Positions 30,762 through 39,740 of a stretch of 64,000 bases of DNA are shown piece after piece. Positions within the stretch are counted from its first letter, which is position 1, and each line of letters starts with the position of its first letter. The translations under genes were made by a program, and so were the position numbers. The notes beneath the pieces were generated by a model. The model ran no database searches. It was not told the DNA's origin and saw nothing but the letters and a program-made list of their open reading frames with translations. Origin of the DNA: PALSA-350 sp963794165 (lineage in GTDB: Bacteria; Acidobacteriota; Terriglobia; Terriglobales; Acidobacteriaceae); assembly GCA_963794165.1 (NCBI GenBank), contig CAWCCT010000012.1:248001-312000 (forward strand), given 5' to 3'.

Positions 30762-33077
30762 TCAGGTAGGCGTGCGCAGGAGCAGATAGGCTCCGGCCAG
30801 GCCGAAGAGGAGGTCCGGCGACCAGGCTGCCAGCAGAGTAGGCAGGAAGTTTACGTTGCCCAGGGCTTGAAACGTAAGCTCCACAAACCAGTAGGCGATC
30901 GCCACCCCGATGGCGGCGGCTATGCCGGTCAGGGACCCGCGTCTGCCCATGGACAAAGCAAAAGGAATGGCCAGCACCGCCATGACCACGGTGACCAGGG
31001 GATAAGCCAGCTTGAGGTTCAGTTGAACGCTGAGCTGTTTGGTGTCGAAGCCGCTTTGCCCCAGGTCGCGGATGTAGCGCTCCAGTTCACCAAAGGTCAT
31101 TTCTTGAGACTGCAGCGCTTCCTTTTTGAAGTACTGCGGCCGCTCGCTAATCTCCGGATAACTTTCGACATTGAACTGGCTGTAGCTGCTTACCGCTTCA
31201 CCATCGAAGCGGCGTTCCCATCCATGCTCAAAGACCCATTGCTGTAACTGTGGCTCCCAATGGGCGCTGGAGGCGAAGATGCGACGGGAAACAGAGAAGT
31301 TCTCCGGGTTGAATTCGAACACGGTCAGGTTGGCGAATCGATCGTGCTCCGGATCAAAGAATTGGTAGTAAAAGATACGGCCGGGTTTGCCGGGATCCTG
31401 TCGCCCGAAGATCCACTTCTGGTCAGGCCGTAGGAAGGTTTGCGCCGGTCTGCCTTTGATTACGCTGCGCAGTGCTTCCTGGCGCCGGTTCGCGCCCGGC
31501 AGGTAGGACTCGTCGAAGAGGAATAAGGCGACGGCAATCACCGCCGCAACCACCAGGATGGGAATCATCACCCGGTACAGGCTGATGCCAGTAGCCTTCA
31601 TGGCGGTGAACTCGTTGGTCCGAGTGAGCACGCCAAACGTGACCAACACGGCGACCAATACTCCTAACGGCGTGATGAGGTAGATCATGCTCGGGGTGAG
31701 GTCGATGAGGTATTCGCCTACGGTGACCAACGGAGTGCGGTTGCGTATGATGTCGCCCAGCAGCTCGAAAAAGGTGAATACCAGCATCAGGAGCACAAAG
31801 CTGGCCAGCACCAGGGCAAAGGTAGTCAGAAACTCGCGCAGCACGTAGTCGTCGAGAATGAGCGGAAAGCGACCGCGTTCGTGCGCATTGGTTTCTTCCT
31901 TGCGCCGGGCGTTTCTCGGATTCGGGAGTTGCGTGCTCTTGAATCTGCTTAGCAGGGCTGCGAACTGCGTGCCCATGCCTCCGCCAACAGCCATTTGACG
32001 CAGCAGCAGCAGGCCGAAAAAGGCGAAGAGGATGTTTGCTGCCCAAACCCCGGCATAGACGGGCACCTTACCCTCGCGAGCGAGGGCGATGCCGCTGGAG
32101 GAGAAGAAGTAGTAGATAAAGACCAGGGCGATGGTGACCACAAAGCCGGCACTCTTGCCGCCTCGCCGGGACGAAAGTCCGAGCGGAATACCGATCAGCA
32201 TCAAGACCAGGCAAGCCGCCGGATAGGCAAAGCGCTTGTGCAGTTCGATCAGGTAGGGCTTGCCGCCGGGGGCCTTGGTGCGCTCGTAGAGCGCGCGGTT
32301 GCTCATGGCCAGAATGGGGGTGTCGTTGTGGCCGATGTGGGTATCTTCCTGGGTGCCGATGTCCAGCGGAAGTTCCGACTCCAAAAAAGTAGAAACCTGA
32401 TATTGAGGCGCCCCGTTGTTGATTACGATCTCGTGCTCGGTGCCATTCCGCAGACGCATCAGGATGATGTGAGCTCCTCTATCGGCGACCACGGCCTCCT
32501 CAGCGGTGGTGACCTTGGGCTCGAGTGGATCGCTCAGGTCGGCGAGGAAGACGCGCTGCCAGTGGGAGACGCCGGCCCCGGCGCGGATATCCTGCACGTA
32601 CAAGACGTAATTCTTGAAGTCTTCATAGAAGACGCGGGGCTCAACTTCAAATGAGGCCTGTTGATCTTTAAGAGAGTTTTCCAGCCGCAGGAGCGCGGCG
32701 GTTGCCTTGGGGGCTACGTAGAGTGAGTCGGCCAGGGATATTCCCCAGCAAATGATTGCGATCGCCGAGACCACCCGGACAAAAAACCAGACGCCGATAC
32801 CGACCGCTCGCATGGCGGTAATCTCGCTGTCCGAGGAAAGCCTGCTCAGGCCGAGGAGGACTCCGACGAGCACGGCCATAGGGATGGTGAAGCTCAGGAT
32901 ATTCGGCAGCATGAACAGAAAAATTTTCGCCACGCTGCCGAGAGAGGCGCTGTTGCGCGCCGCCATTTCCAGCAGTTGCCCCAGGTACTTCATGAACAGG
33001 ATGAAGGTGAAGAGCGCGCCCCCGAGGAGGGCGTGCGAGAGCACTTCATGCCAGATGTAGCGGGTGAAAATGCGCAC
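30762..33077 (-). CDS. LptF-LptG fused lipopolysaccharide export permease
   Basis: Two complete YjgP/YjgQ permease domains in one 771-aa chain. The first (VRIFTRYIWHEVLSH to LLLLRQMAVGG) and the second (LILDDYVLREFLTTFALVL to the C-terminus) each have three N-terminal helices, a periplasmic beta domain and three C-terminal helices; a polar linker (RNARRKEETNAHERG) joins them near residue 400. In E. coli these are separate LptF and LptG, which with LptB2 extract LPS from the inner membrane. I chose GTG 33077 because the family N-terminus starts there; the open extension to 33317 only translates repeat DNA. It precedes an ABC exporter. Confidence 0.9.
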   Translation of the reverse strand: MRIFTRYIWHEVLSHALLGGALFTFILFMKYLGQLLEMAARNSASLGSVAKIFLFMLPNILSFTIPMAVLVGVLLGLSRLSSDSEITAMRAVGIGVWFFVRVVSAIAIICWGISLADSLYVAPKATAALLRLENSLKDQQASFEVEPRVFYEDFKNYVLYVQDIRAGAGVSHWQRVFLADLSDPLEPKVTTAEEAVVADRGAHIILMRLRNGTEHEIVINNGAPQYQVSTFLESELPLDIGTQEDTHIGHNDTPILAMSNRALYERTKAPGGKPYLIELHKRFAYPAACLVLMLIGIPLGLSSRRGGKSAGFVVTIALVFIYYFFSSSGIALAREGKVPVYAGVWAANILFAFFGLLLLRQMAVGGGMGTQFAALLSRFKSTQLPNPRNARRKEETNAHERGRFPLILDDYVLREFLTTFALVLASFVLLMLVFTFFELLGDIIRNRTPLVTVGEYLIDLTPSMIYLITPLGVLVAVLVTFGVLTRTNEFTAMKATGISLYRVMIPILVVAAVIAVALFLFDESYLPGANRRQEALRSVIKGRPAQTFLRPDQKWIFGRQDPGKPGRIFYYQFFDPEHDRFANLTVFEFNPENFSVSRRIFASSAHWEPQLQQWVFEHGWERRFDGEAVSSYSQFNVESYPEISERPQYFKKEALQSQEMTFGELERYIRDLGQSGFDTKQLSVQLNLKLAYPLVTVVMAVLAIPFALSMGRRGSLTGIAAAIGVAIAYWFVELTFQALGNVNFLPTLLAAWSPDLLFGLAGAYLLLRTPT

Positions 33078-33182
33078 AGAGTTACAGTCTAGAGCATTGG
33101 GGTGGAGAGGGGTGTAGTTATAAGTGCGATCAGCGCGTCGCGTACCTGGCCGAGTAGGGCATGACAATCCTCCCGCGCTGCC

Positions 33183-33271
33183 GAGTCCCAAAGGGACGGC
33201 TGAAAATAGCCCAGGACGCAGTCCTGGGTAGACTAGGGCGATGGGATGAGTCCCGAAGGGACGGCTGAAGG
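33183..33271. repeat. REP-like elements upstream of the transposase
   Basis: Two REP-like units, GAGTCCCAAAGGGACGGCTG at 33183 and AGTCCCGAAGGGACGGCTGA at 33249, each a short AGTCCC/GGGACG stem with a conserved GGCTGAA tail, flank a hairpin TAGCCCAGGACGCAGTCCTGGG at 33207-33229. The second unit ends directly at the transposase ATG, and its GAAGG serves as the ribosome-binding site. The same units appear inverted downstream of the gene. Confidence 0.85.
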
Positions 33272-33702
33272 ATGTCTCATAGTCACGTATGTTGTTTGGT
33301 TCATGTGGTCTTTGCAACCGCAGAGCGGCGACCTGCCATCCGGGACGAAATGCAGGAGCGGCTCCATGCGTATTTAAGTGGCATTGCGCGCGAAAATGGA
33401 ATTCCTATCGTGGCGGTCGGGGGCGCCGTTGATCATGTCCATTTGTTGATTTCGTTACCACGGACTATTTCGATTGCGAAGGCCGTTCAATTGTTGAAGT
33501 CGGGATCTTCCAAGTGGATTCACGAGAATTTTCCCGGTCACAGAGATTCGCGTGGCAGGAGGGGTATGGAGCTTTCTCGGTGGGAGTTTCCCAGAGAGCA
33601 ACGACGGTGCAGTATATTCGGGCTCAAGCCGAACACCATAAACGGGTCAGCTTCGCGGAGGAATTGCAAAAATTTCTAGCCGTGCACGAAATGGTTGAAT
33701 GA
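33272..33702 (+). CDS. REP-associated tyrosine transposase, IS200-like Y1 family (one frameshift)
   Basis: Small HUH-type single-strand transposase (about 143 aa corrected). The N-terminal part has VHVVFATAERRPAI, and the HUH metal motif is in VDHVHLLISLP; the second part has FAWQEGYGAFSVGVSQ and the catalytic tyrosine in TVQYIRAQAEHHKR. One base is missing near 33535, between ENFPG and SQRFAW, so the gene as written is broken. Palindromic REP-like elements stand on both sides in opposite orientation, the hallmark of RAYT genes, which are thought to spread REP sequences. Confidence 0.9.
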
Positions 33703-33725
33703 AATTCATGGGGGCTCGTACCTCT

Positions 33726-33838
33726 CCCAGAACTGCGCCCTGGGTAACATTCAGCCGTCCCTGACGGGACTGGATCTATTGTCTGATGTCTACCCAGGAC
33801 TGCGTCCTGGGCTACATTCAGCCGTCCCTAACGGGACT
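33726..33838. repeat. REP-like elements downstream of the transposase, inverted orientation
   Basis: Reverse-complement counterparts of the upstream set: hairpin CCCAGAACTGCGCCCTGGG at 33727, REP unit TTCAGCCGTCCCTGACGGGA at 33750, hairpin TACCCAGGACTGCGTCCTGG at 33790 and REP unit TTCAGCCGTCCCTAACGGGA at 33817. The loop bases between CCC and GGG vary (AAA, GAA, TGA, TAA) while the stem and GGCTGAA tail are constant. Confidence 0.85.
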
Positions 33839-34063
33839 ACTGCTGTCTCTACCTCGGGTGTGGTCTGGCGTTGCCAGTTGGAAACCGAAAATTTTTTCGG
33901 AGAGAAGGGGTGCGCTTGGTAAAGCCGCCGCGCGTGACGTCCGAGCGATATCTTTCGACGTGGAAAGATGTATCGACTTGGCCGGCGCACCCAAAGGAGG
34001 GAGAGCATGCTGCTATTTGGGAGTCTGCCCCCACCCTCTGAGGCCGGCAATGACCAAAAGGTG
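33839..34063. other. Intergenic region after the REP cluster
   Basis: 225 bases between the REP elements and the OmpR-type regulator's stop codon. No supported gene, repeat or terminator seen. Confidence 0.4.
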
Positions 34064-34810
34064 TTATGTCCCCTCGTTGGGCACGCCAGGGAGAAAACGA
34101 TAGCCGACGCCGCGAACGGTCTCCAGAAACACAGGCTCGGCGGGATTGTCTTCAATGTAACGGCGCAGGCGGACCATGAAGTTGTCGATGGCACGCGTGT
34201 CGGTGTCCTCGCGCACTCGCCATACCTGCTCCAACAACTCCTTGCGGGAGATGATGCGTCCCTGGTTGAGCACCAGGTAGCGGAGCAGATCGCACTCCAT
34301 CAGGGTGAGACGGATGGTCTTGTCCGGGGTCGTGAGCTCGAGCGCGGCGAAGTGGATGGTGCGCCCGGCGAAACTGAAACTGGCAGGCGGGCCGCTGGCG
34401 CGCGATGGCTGAGCCGGTGGAACGGCAGGCCCGGGCCGAAGCCACCCCATCCGCCGCAGCAGTCCATTGAGACGCGCCAGCAGGATGGCAAGATCAAAAG
34501 GCTTGGGAAGATAATCGTCAGCCCCTGCCCCGAAGCCATTGAGCACGTCTTCTGGACGGCCGCGGGCGGTGAGCATGAGGATGGGAACGAAATTCTGCTG
34601 CGCTCGCAGCTCCGCCGCGACTGAGAACCCATCCCGCCCAGGGAGCATGACGTCGAGAATGATGGCGTCGATGGAGTCGGCGGCAATCATCTCCAGAGCG
34701 GTTTCGCCATCTACCGCTAGCTGCGCCGTGTAGCCCTCCGCCCGCAGGTTGAAGAGCAGGCCCTGCGCCAGGTGAGCCTCATCTTCCACCACCAGGATAT
34801 TGGCGGCCAC
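34064..34810 (-). CDS. OmpR/PhoB-family response regulator
   Basis: DNA-binding response regulator, 248 aa. The receiver domain has the acidic pocket ILVVEDEAH, the phosphoacceptor Asp53 in AIILDVMLPG, Thr in LMLTARG and Lys in YLPKPFD. After a Pro/Ala-rich linker (PAVPPAQPSRASGPPA) comes a winged-helix domain (LTLMECDLLRYLVLNQGRIISRKELLEQVW, TVRGVGYRF). The kinase follows on the DNA but is transcribed first: its stop at 34811 abuts the regulator ATG at 34810, so the pair is co-transcribed. Target genes unknown; the desaturase upstream is on the same strand. Confidence 0.95.
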   Translation of the reverse strand: MAANILVVEDEAHLAQGLLFNLRAEGYTAQLAVDGETALEMIAADSIDAIILDVMLPGRDGFSVAAELRAQQNFVPILMLTARGRPEDVLNGFGAGADDYLPKPFDLAILLARLNGLLRRMGWLRPGPAVPPAQPSRASGPPASFSFAGRTIHFAALELTTPDKTIRLTLMECDLLRYLVLNQGRIISRKELLEQVWRVREDTDTRAIDNFMVRLRRYIEDNPAEPVFLETVRGVGYRFLPGVPNEGT

Positions 34811-35737
34811 CTAGCTTGCCCCTTTCGGAGCCCGGGAAAGCGCACGAGGAAGCTGCAGCCGGATGGTGGCGCCGCGTCCTTCTCCCTCCGACTCGGCGAC
34901 TACGTCTCCCCCGTGTTGGCGAGCGATGGAGCGGACCAGAAAGAGGCCCAGGCCCGTGCCTTTGATACGGAAGACATTCCGCGCCGGGACGCGGTAGAAG
35001 CGTTTGAAGATCTGCTTGAGGTGGAGAGGCGAAATGCCCAGGCCATGATCGGAAACGCTAAGCATCATCCATGCCTCGCCATCGAGCGAGAGTTGTACCT
35101 CAAGCTGCGGGCCTTGCGGCGAGTACTTGACCGCATTGTCGAGGATATTGAGTACGGCGGTGCGGAGGTCCTCCGGGTTGCCGACCACGGCGAGCTGCTG
35201 GGCGTCGGCGTCCGCAGTGAAGTGGATGGTTGACTCCTGCAGATGGTAGCGCTGCAGCGTGGTGCGTATGCAGTCGCGGACTATGTCGTCGAAGAGCAGT
35301 TGGAGACGGACCTGGTTGCGCGCTCGCTGGCCCACTTCTCCCGCCTTGAGGACCTGCTCCACGGTGGCCAGCAACCGGTCACTGTCGGAGAGCATGATGT
35401 CGTAGAACTCTTTCCGTTGGGCCTCCGGCACCTCGTGTCGCTGAAGGGTCTCCAGATATAGGCGGATGGAGGTGATGGGGGTCTTGAGCTCGTGAGTCAC
35501 AGCATTGAGGAAACTGTCGTGGCGCTCGCTACGCTTGACCTCACGCACCAGAAAAATGGTGTTCAAAATGAGCCCGGCGATCAGCAGCAGGAAAAAGAGA
35601 ACCCCGATCACCAGCAGGATCAGGCTGCGCCAATTGATGATGACCCAGGTGACATTCAGGGCGATGGCAAGAGCCACCAGGCAGGCCCCGAGGGTGATGG
35701 AAAGAACAATCGCGTTTCTGCGTCTGGTGATACGCAT
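34811..35737 (-). CDS. Membrane sensor histidine kinase
   Basis: Partner kinase (308 aa) of the OmpR-type regulator. Two N-terminal membrane helices (about 10-32 and 38-62) enclose only a few residues, so there is no sizeable periplasmic sensor and it probably senses within the membrane or through a partner. Then comes the H-box NAVTHELKTPITSIRLYLETL (His82), N-box NILDNAVKYS, G1 VSDHGLGIS, F-box FKRFYRV and G2 GTGLGLFLVRSI. Directly coupled to the regulator gene. Signal unknown. Confidence 0.94.
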   Translation of the reverse strand: MRITRRRNAIVLSITLGACLVALAIALNVTWVIINWRSLILLVIGVLFFLLLIAGLILNTIFLVREVKRSERHDSFLNAVTHELKTPITSIRLYLETLQRHEVPEAQRKEFYDIMLSDSDRLLATVEQVLKAGEVGQRARNQVRLQLLFDDIVRDCIRTTLQRYHLQESTIHFTADADAQQLAVVGNPEDLRTAVLNILDNAVKYSPQGPQLEVQLSLDGEAWMMLSVSDHGLGISPLHLKQIFKRFYRVPARNVFRIKGTGLGLFLVRSIARQHGGDVVAESEGEGRGATIRLQLPRALSRAPKGAS

Positions 35738-35823
35738 ACCCGGCAGGTCCTAGCCAAAGTATAGCGGCGCCAAAAGCCCAGGGCGCGACCAAGTCGCGCC
35801 CTGGGTTGGCAACCGAACTTACC

Positions 35824-36765
35824 CTAGGAAACGCCTGCGGGGCGTGGATCGTGAGGGTCGAACTGAGCCACTTTTACGTTTTGGGCGAGGCCGACCTTCT
35901 TGAGCAGCCAAATGCCATAGTAGTTCAGATCAAATTCCCACCAGGTGAGCCCATGCCGGACAGAAACCGGATGCGCATGGTGGTTGTTGTGCCAGCCCTC
36001 GCCCCCGGTTAGCAGCGCAACCCACCAGTTGTTGCGTGATTCGTCGCGGGTAGAAAAGCGTCTGGAACCCCACATGTGAGTGGCCGAGTTGACCAGCCAG
36101 GTAGCGTGCAGACCCAGAGTCACGCGTAGGAAGATGCCCCACATGACGCAAGACCATCCGCCGAACGCCAGCAGAGCCAACCCAACGACGATCATAGGCA
36201 CGTAGTGATATTTGCTCAGCCAGAGCTGGAAGCGATCCTTGGCCAGATCGGGCGCGTAGCGGGCCATGAGGGCGGTCTCGTGGTGCAGGGCGTCGCCGGA
36301 GAGAATCCAGCCGGCGTGGGACCACCAACCTCCATCATGGGGAGTGTGCGGGTCACCTTCGCGATCCGTCAGCTGGTGATGAACCCGGTGGGTGGCCACC
36401 CAGAAGATGGGTCCCCCTTCGAGCGCCAGGGTGCCGCAAATGGAAAGAAAGTACTCCAGCCACCTGGGTGTCCGGTAGCCACGATGCGTGAGCAGGCGGT
36501 GATAGCCCATGCCGATGCCCATGTTGATGGACACGAACCAAAGCCCCAGGAAACAGAAGAAAGCCTTCCAGGTAAACATGAAAAGAGCAACCACGGCGAG
36601 CACGTGAAAAGCCACCATGAAGCCGGTGGTCACCCAGTTAGTTTGTTCTGCCTGGGTGCTGCGGCCAAGCACCGGCACGTCGCCGTGGGTTGGCACGCGC
36701 CGTGGCCGATTGGCTGGCGGAGCAATCGGTAAAGCAGAGGAGGGTTCTACAATTTCGGTCAGCAT
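35824..36765 (-). CDS. Acyl-CoA/acyl-lipid delta-9-type fatty acid desaturase
   Basis: Membrane di-iron desaturase (313 aa). The three histidine boxes that hold the irons are present and well spaced: HRLLTH near residue 109, HRVHH near 146 and HNNHH near 280. There are four membrane helices. It would introduce a cis double bond into saturated acyl chains, adjusting membrane fluidity. It is on the same strand as the two-component pair, 86 bases upstream of the kinase, so it could be co-regulated; that is inference. Electron donor not visible. Confidence 0.93.
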   Translation of the reverse strand: MLTEIVEPSSALPIAPPANRPRRVPTHGDVPVLGRSTQAEQTNWVTTGFMVAFHVLAVVALFMFTWKAFFCFLGLWFVSINMGIGMGYHRLLTHRGYRTPRWLEYFLSICGTLALEGGPIFWVATHRVHHQLTDREGDPHTPHDGGWWSHAGWILSGDALHHETALMARYAPDLAKDRFQLWLSKYHYVPMIVVGLALLAFGGWSCVMWGIFLRVTLGLHATWLVNSATHMWGSRRFSTRDESRNNWWVALLTGGEGWHNNHHAHPVSVRHGLTWWEFDLNYYGIWLLKKVGLAQNVKVAQFDPHDPRPAGVS

Positions 36766-36891
36766 GATCTGAGATGGATTCCTTATTGGTTAACTTGAAG
36801 CTAACAGGGGTCTGATTACGTGTTCGTAAGAGTTTTGTAATGACGATCAGCCATACTGCTAATCGGCACAAACTTGAGGCGGGGTGTTGAT

Positions 36892-39720
36892 GTGGCAAAT
36901 CTTTTGGTGCGTTGGTGTGGACTTTTGGGTCATGGCGCTTGCCTGGCCCTCTCGACGGTAGTACCGCCTGTACTGGCACAGAGCACACACACCGTCGTTC
37001 TCCCTACCAGCAAGCAGCTGGCAGAGCCGGTCCCGGGCAGCCCGCAAAGACTGAACAGCCTACCCATGACCGCCGCCCTATCACCCGATGGCCGCTACCT
37101 GGCCGTTGTCAACGCCGGGTACGGCACGTTCGAATCGCAGTATCAGCAGTCGATCGCAGTGATCGATATCCAGAGCGGCAAAGTCACAGATTTCCCCGAG
37201 CCGCGAACGGCAAAGGATCTGCCACAGACGCTTTATTCCGGGCTGGCCTTCGGCAAGGACGGCAGGCGCCTGTATGCGGTCTTCGATTCTCTGACTGCGC
37301 CCCAGGGAAAGAGTGCGGATCAGACGGGCAATGCCATCGCTGTTTATGACTTCAACGACGGCAGAGTGAAGGCAGGGCAGTTGCTCCCGGTTCCCTTACA
37401 GCAATTGGCGGCAGGGAAGCTACAAAATCGGCTGGGTGCGGCTTTGCCCCCAGGTATGGCGATCCCCTCGCCGGCCGGAATCGCGGTACGCAAGGGTCCG
37501 GCCGGCAACGACGAATTGCTGATTGCGGACAATCTCTCTGACGATGTTCTGCTGATGGATGGAGTCACTGGTAAGGTGCTGCGGCGCTTCGACCTGTCGC
37601 AGGGCAAGGTGGTGCCCTCCACCTATCCCATCTCCATCGCGGTCAATCGTTCGGGAAGCCGCGCCTATGTAGCGTTGTGGAATGGCTCCGCAGTGGCGGA
37701 GCTGGATCTAAACAACGGCAAGGTGCTTAAGAAGCTGGAGCTGCTTGCCCCGCAGGATCAGAGTTCTCCCAGCTCGCATCCGGCGGCCTTTGCCTGGAGC
37801 CCGGATGAAAAAACTCTCTATGTAGCCCTGGCTAATCGCGATGCAGTGGCCGCGATGCGCGTTGGCGGGGACGAGCTCAAGGTCGAGGCAATCTACGACA
37901 CCCGGCTTCCCGGGCAGACTTACTTCGGCGCCATGCCGGATGCGGTCGCTGTTTCGGAGGATGGCAAGCGGCTCTTTGCTGCCAACACCGGTTCTGACGC
38001 CATCGCGGTATTTGACCGCGGCCAGCCCAAGGCAGTGGGCTTTGTGCCCACGGAGTGGTATCCCACTGCGCTGGCGGTCAAGGGCAAGATGCTTTATGTT
38101 GCTACCGCCAAGGGAGAGGGCACGGGACCCAACAACATGCCGCAGCCGCCGGTCCCGGGCGTCGCAGGGCTGAGCCAAACCTCGACCTACATTGCCACCC
38201 TCCTGCATGGTTCGTTGGCCGCTATTGACCTTTCTCGCCTCGATAGCCAGCGTGAACAGTTAACCCGAAGCGTGATTGGGACGAACATGATGTTGGCCGC
38301 GCAAGCCAGGATTGCCTTTCACGGCGGGACGAACCCGATCCGGCATGTGATCTACATCATCAAAGAAAACCGTACTTATGATCAGATCCTTGGTGACCTG
38401 GGGGTGGGCAACGGATCCCCCGCGCTCACCATGTACGGTGAGGAGATCACGCCCAACGAGCATAAGCTGGCCAGGCAATTTGGAGTGTTGGACAACTTCT
38501 ACGATTCAGGAGAGGTCTCGGGCGACGGCCACGTTTGGTCGAATGCCGCCATCACCAGCGACTACACGGAGAAGACCTGGCAGCAAAACTACCGCGGCCA
38601 GGAACGCGTCTACGACTACGAAGGTGTGGTCGAGAATGGCTATCCGTTGCTGGAAGGAATTTCGGATGTCAATGAACCTGGCAGCGGATATCTCTGGACC
38701 AATCTAGCGCGCCATGGCAAGACCCTGTATCACTTTGCGGAGTTCATTTCGACCACGTTCTGCATTGATCCCGAAAGCCCAGAACCCCAACCGTCCCCCA
38801 CACAGGGAACACCGGAACCGCCGCCGCAGCAGTGTGGAGGGCACGGGTCGATTCGTCACGGCGAAGCGATTCCGCAGAACTACGGCGGCGGAACAAGCCC
38901 GTATCCCTGGCCGATTCCGCTGATTAACAAGAACGTGGCCACCAAGCCCGAACTGGTGGATCACTTTGACCCGCAATATCCTGACTTCAACCTGAGTTTT
39001 CCCGATCAGCTGCGGGTGGAAGAGTTTCTGACCCACTTTCGGCAGTGGGTCCAGGATCGCGAGCAGGGGCGGGACACGATGCCGCAGTTCATCCAGCTTC
39101 GCCTACCCAACGATCACACTGCGGGAACTACTCCGGGAATGCCGACGCCCAGGGCCTCGGTGGCGGATAACGACCTGGCCGTGGGACGAGCGGTCGAGGC
39201 CATTTCCCATAGCCCATTCTGGAACGACACCGCCTTCTTCATCCTGGAGGACGATGCGCAAAATGGGGCCGACCACGTCGATGCCCATCGCAGCGTTGCA
39301 CTCGTGGTGAGCAAGTACTCGCCCCGCGCAGCGGAGCCGACGGTAGACAGCAGCTTTTATACGACGGTAAGTGTGGTCCGTACCATGGAGGAGTTGCTCG
39401 GCTTGCCGCCGATGAACAATAACGACGCGTTTGCTCCGCCTATCTCTTCGCTATTCGCGGGCGCCGGGGACCAACCAGCTTACGACGCGGATTATCGCAA
39501 TCGGGAAAACGGGCTGTTGTACCAGGCGAACGGGCCCAGGGCGCCGGGTGCCCGGGCGTCAAGCCACATGGATTTCCAGCATGAGGATCGCGCCGACCCA
39601 AGAATTTTGAATGTGATCCTGTGGCGAGATGCAATGGGGAAGAAACCGGTCCCCGCGATGCTGGCAAAACCCGCAGCTGACCACGACGATGACGACGACA
39701 GAACCGGGGCTGGACGCTAA
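36892..39720 (+). CDS. Secreted YVTN beta-propeller / phosphoesterase fusion protein
   Basis: Exported protein of about 942 aa. After a signal peptide (LALSTVVPPVLAQ) comes a propeller of YncE/YVTN-type repeats (MTAALSPDGRYLAVVNAGYG, GKVLRRFDLSQGKVVPSTYP, AFAWSPDEKTLYVALAN, VAVSEDGKRLFAANTGSDAI). The C-terminal half is a phosphoesterase of the phospholipase C/acid phosphatase class: VIYIIKENRTYDQILGDL, DNFYDSGEVSGDGHVWS, and DDAQNGADHVDAHRSVALVV as metal-binding segments. It ends in DHDDDDDRTGAGR. I start at GTG 36892 after an AGGCGGGG site; TTG 36874 is possible. The combination is common in acidobacteria; substrate unknown. Confidence 0.88.
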   Translation: MANLLVRWCGLLGHGACLALSTVVPPVLAQSTHTVVLPTSKQLAEPVPGSPQRLNSLPMTAALSPDGRYLAVVNAGYGTFESQYQQSIAVIDIQSGKVTDFPEPRTAKDLPQTLYSGLAFGKDGRRLYAVFDSLTAPQGKSADQTGNAIAVYDFNDGRVKAGQLLPVPLQQLAAGKLQNRLGAALPPGMAIPSPAGIAVRKGPAGNDELLIADNLSDDVLLMDGVTGKVLRRFDLSQGKVVPSTYPISIAVNRSGSRAYVALWNGSAVAELDLNNGKVLKKLELLAPQDQSSPSSHPAAFAWSPDEKTLYVALANRDAVAAMRVGGDELKVEAIYDTRLPGQTYFGAMPDAVAVSEDGKRLFAANTGSDAIAVFDRGQPKAVGFVPTEWYPTALAVKGKMLYVATAKGEGTGPNNMPQPPVPGVAGLSQTSTYIATLLHGSLAAIDLSRLDSQREQLTRSVIGTNMMLAAQARIAFHGGTNPIRHVIYIIKENRTYDQILGDLGVGNGSPALTMYGEEITPNEHKLARQFGVLDNFYDSGEVSGDGHVWSNAAITSDYTEKTWQQNYRGQERVYDYEGVVENGYPLLEGISDVNEPGSGYLWTNLARHGKTLYHFAEFISTTFCIDPESPEPQPSPTQGTPEPPPQQCGGHGSIRHGEAIPQNYGGGTSPYPWPIPLINKNVATKPELVDHFDPQYPDFNLSFPDQLRVEEFLTHFRQWVQDREQGRDTMPQFIQLRLPNDHTAGTTPGMPTPRASVADNDLAVGRAVEAISHSPFWNDTAFFILEDDAQNGADHVDAHRSVALVVSKYSPRAAEPTVDSSFYTTVSVVRTMEELLGLPPMNNNDAFAPPISSLFAGAGDQPAYDADYRNRENGLLYQANGPRAPGARASSHMDFQHEDRADPRILNVILWRDAMGKKPVPAMLAKPAADHDDDDDRTGAGR

Positions 39721-39740
39721 GATTTGTCCCGGCTCTACTG

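Noticed and set aside
33078..33317. An 80-codon N-terminal extension of the LptF-LptG gene
   Set aside because: It translates the REP-like repeats and overlaps the divergent transposase start. The family N-terminus begins at the GTG at 33077.
33968..34624. 218-codon plus-strand frame opposite the OmpR-type regulator
   Set aside because: Antisense shadow of a clear response regulator.
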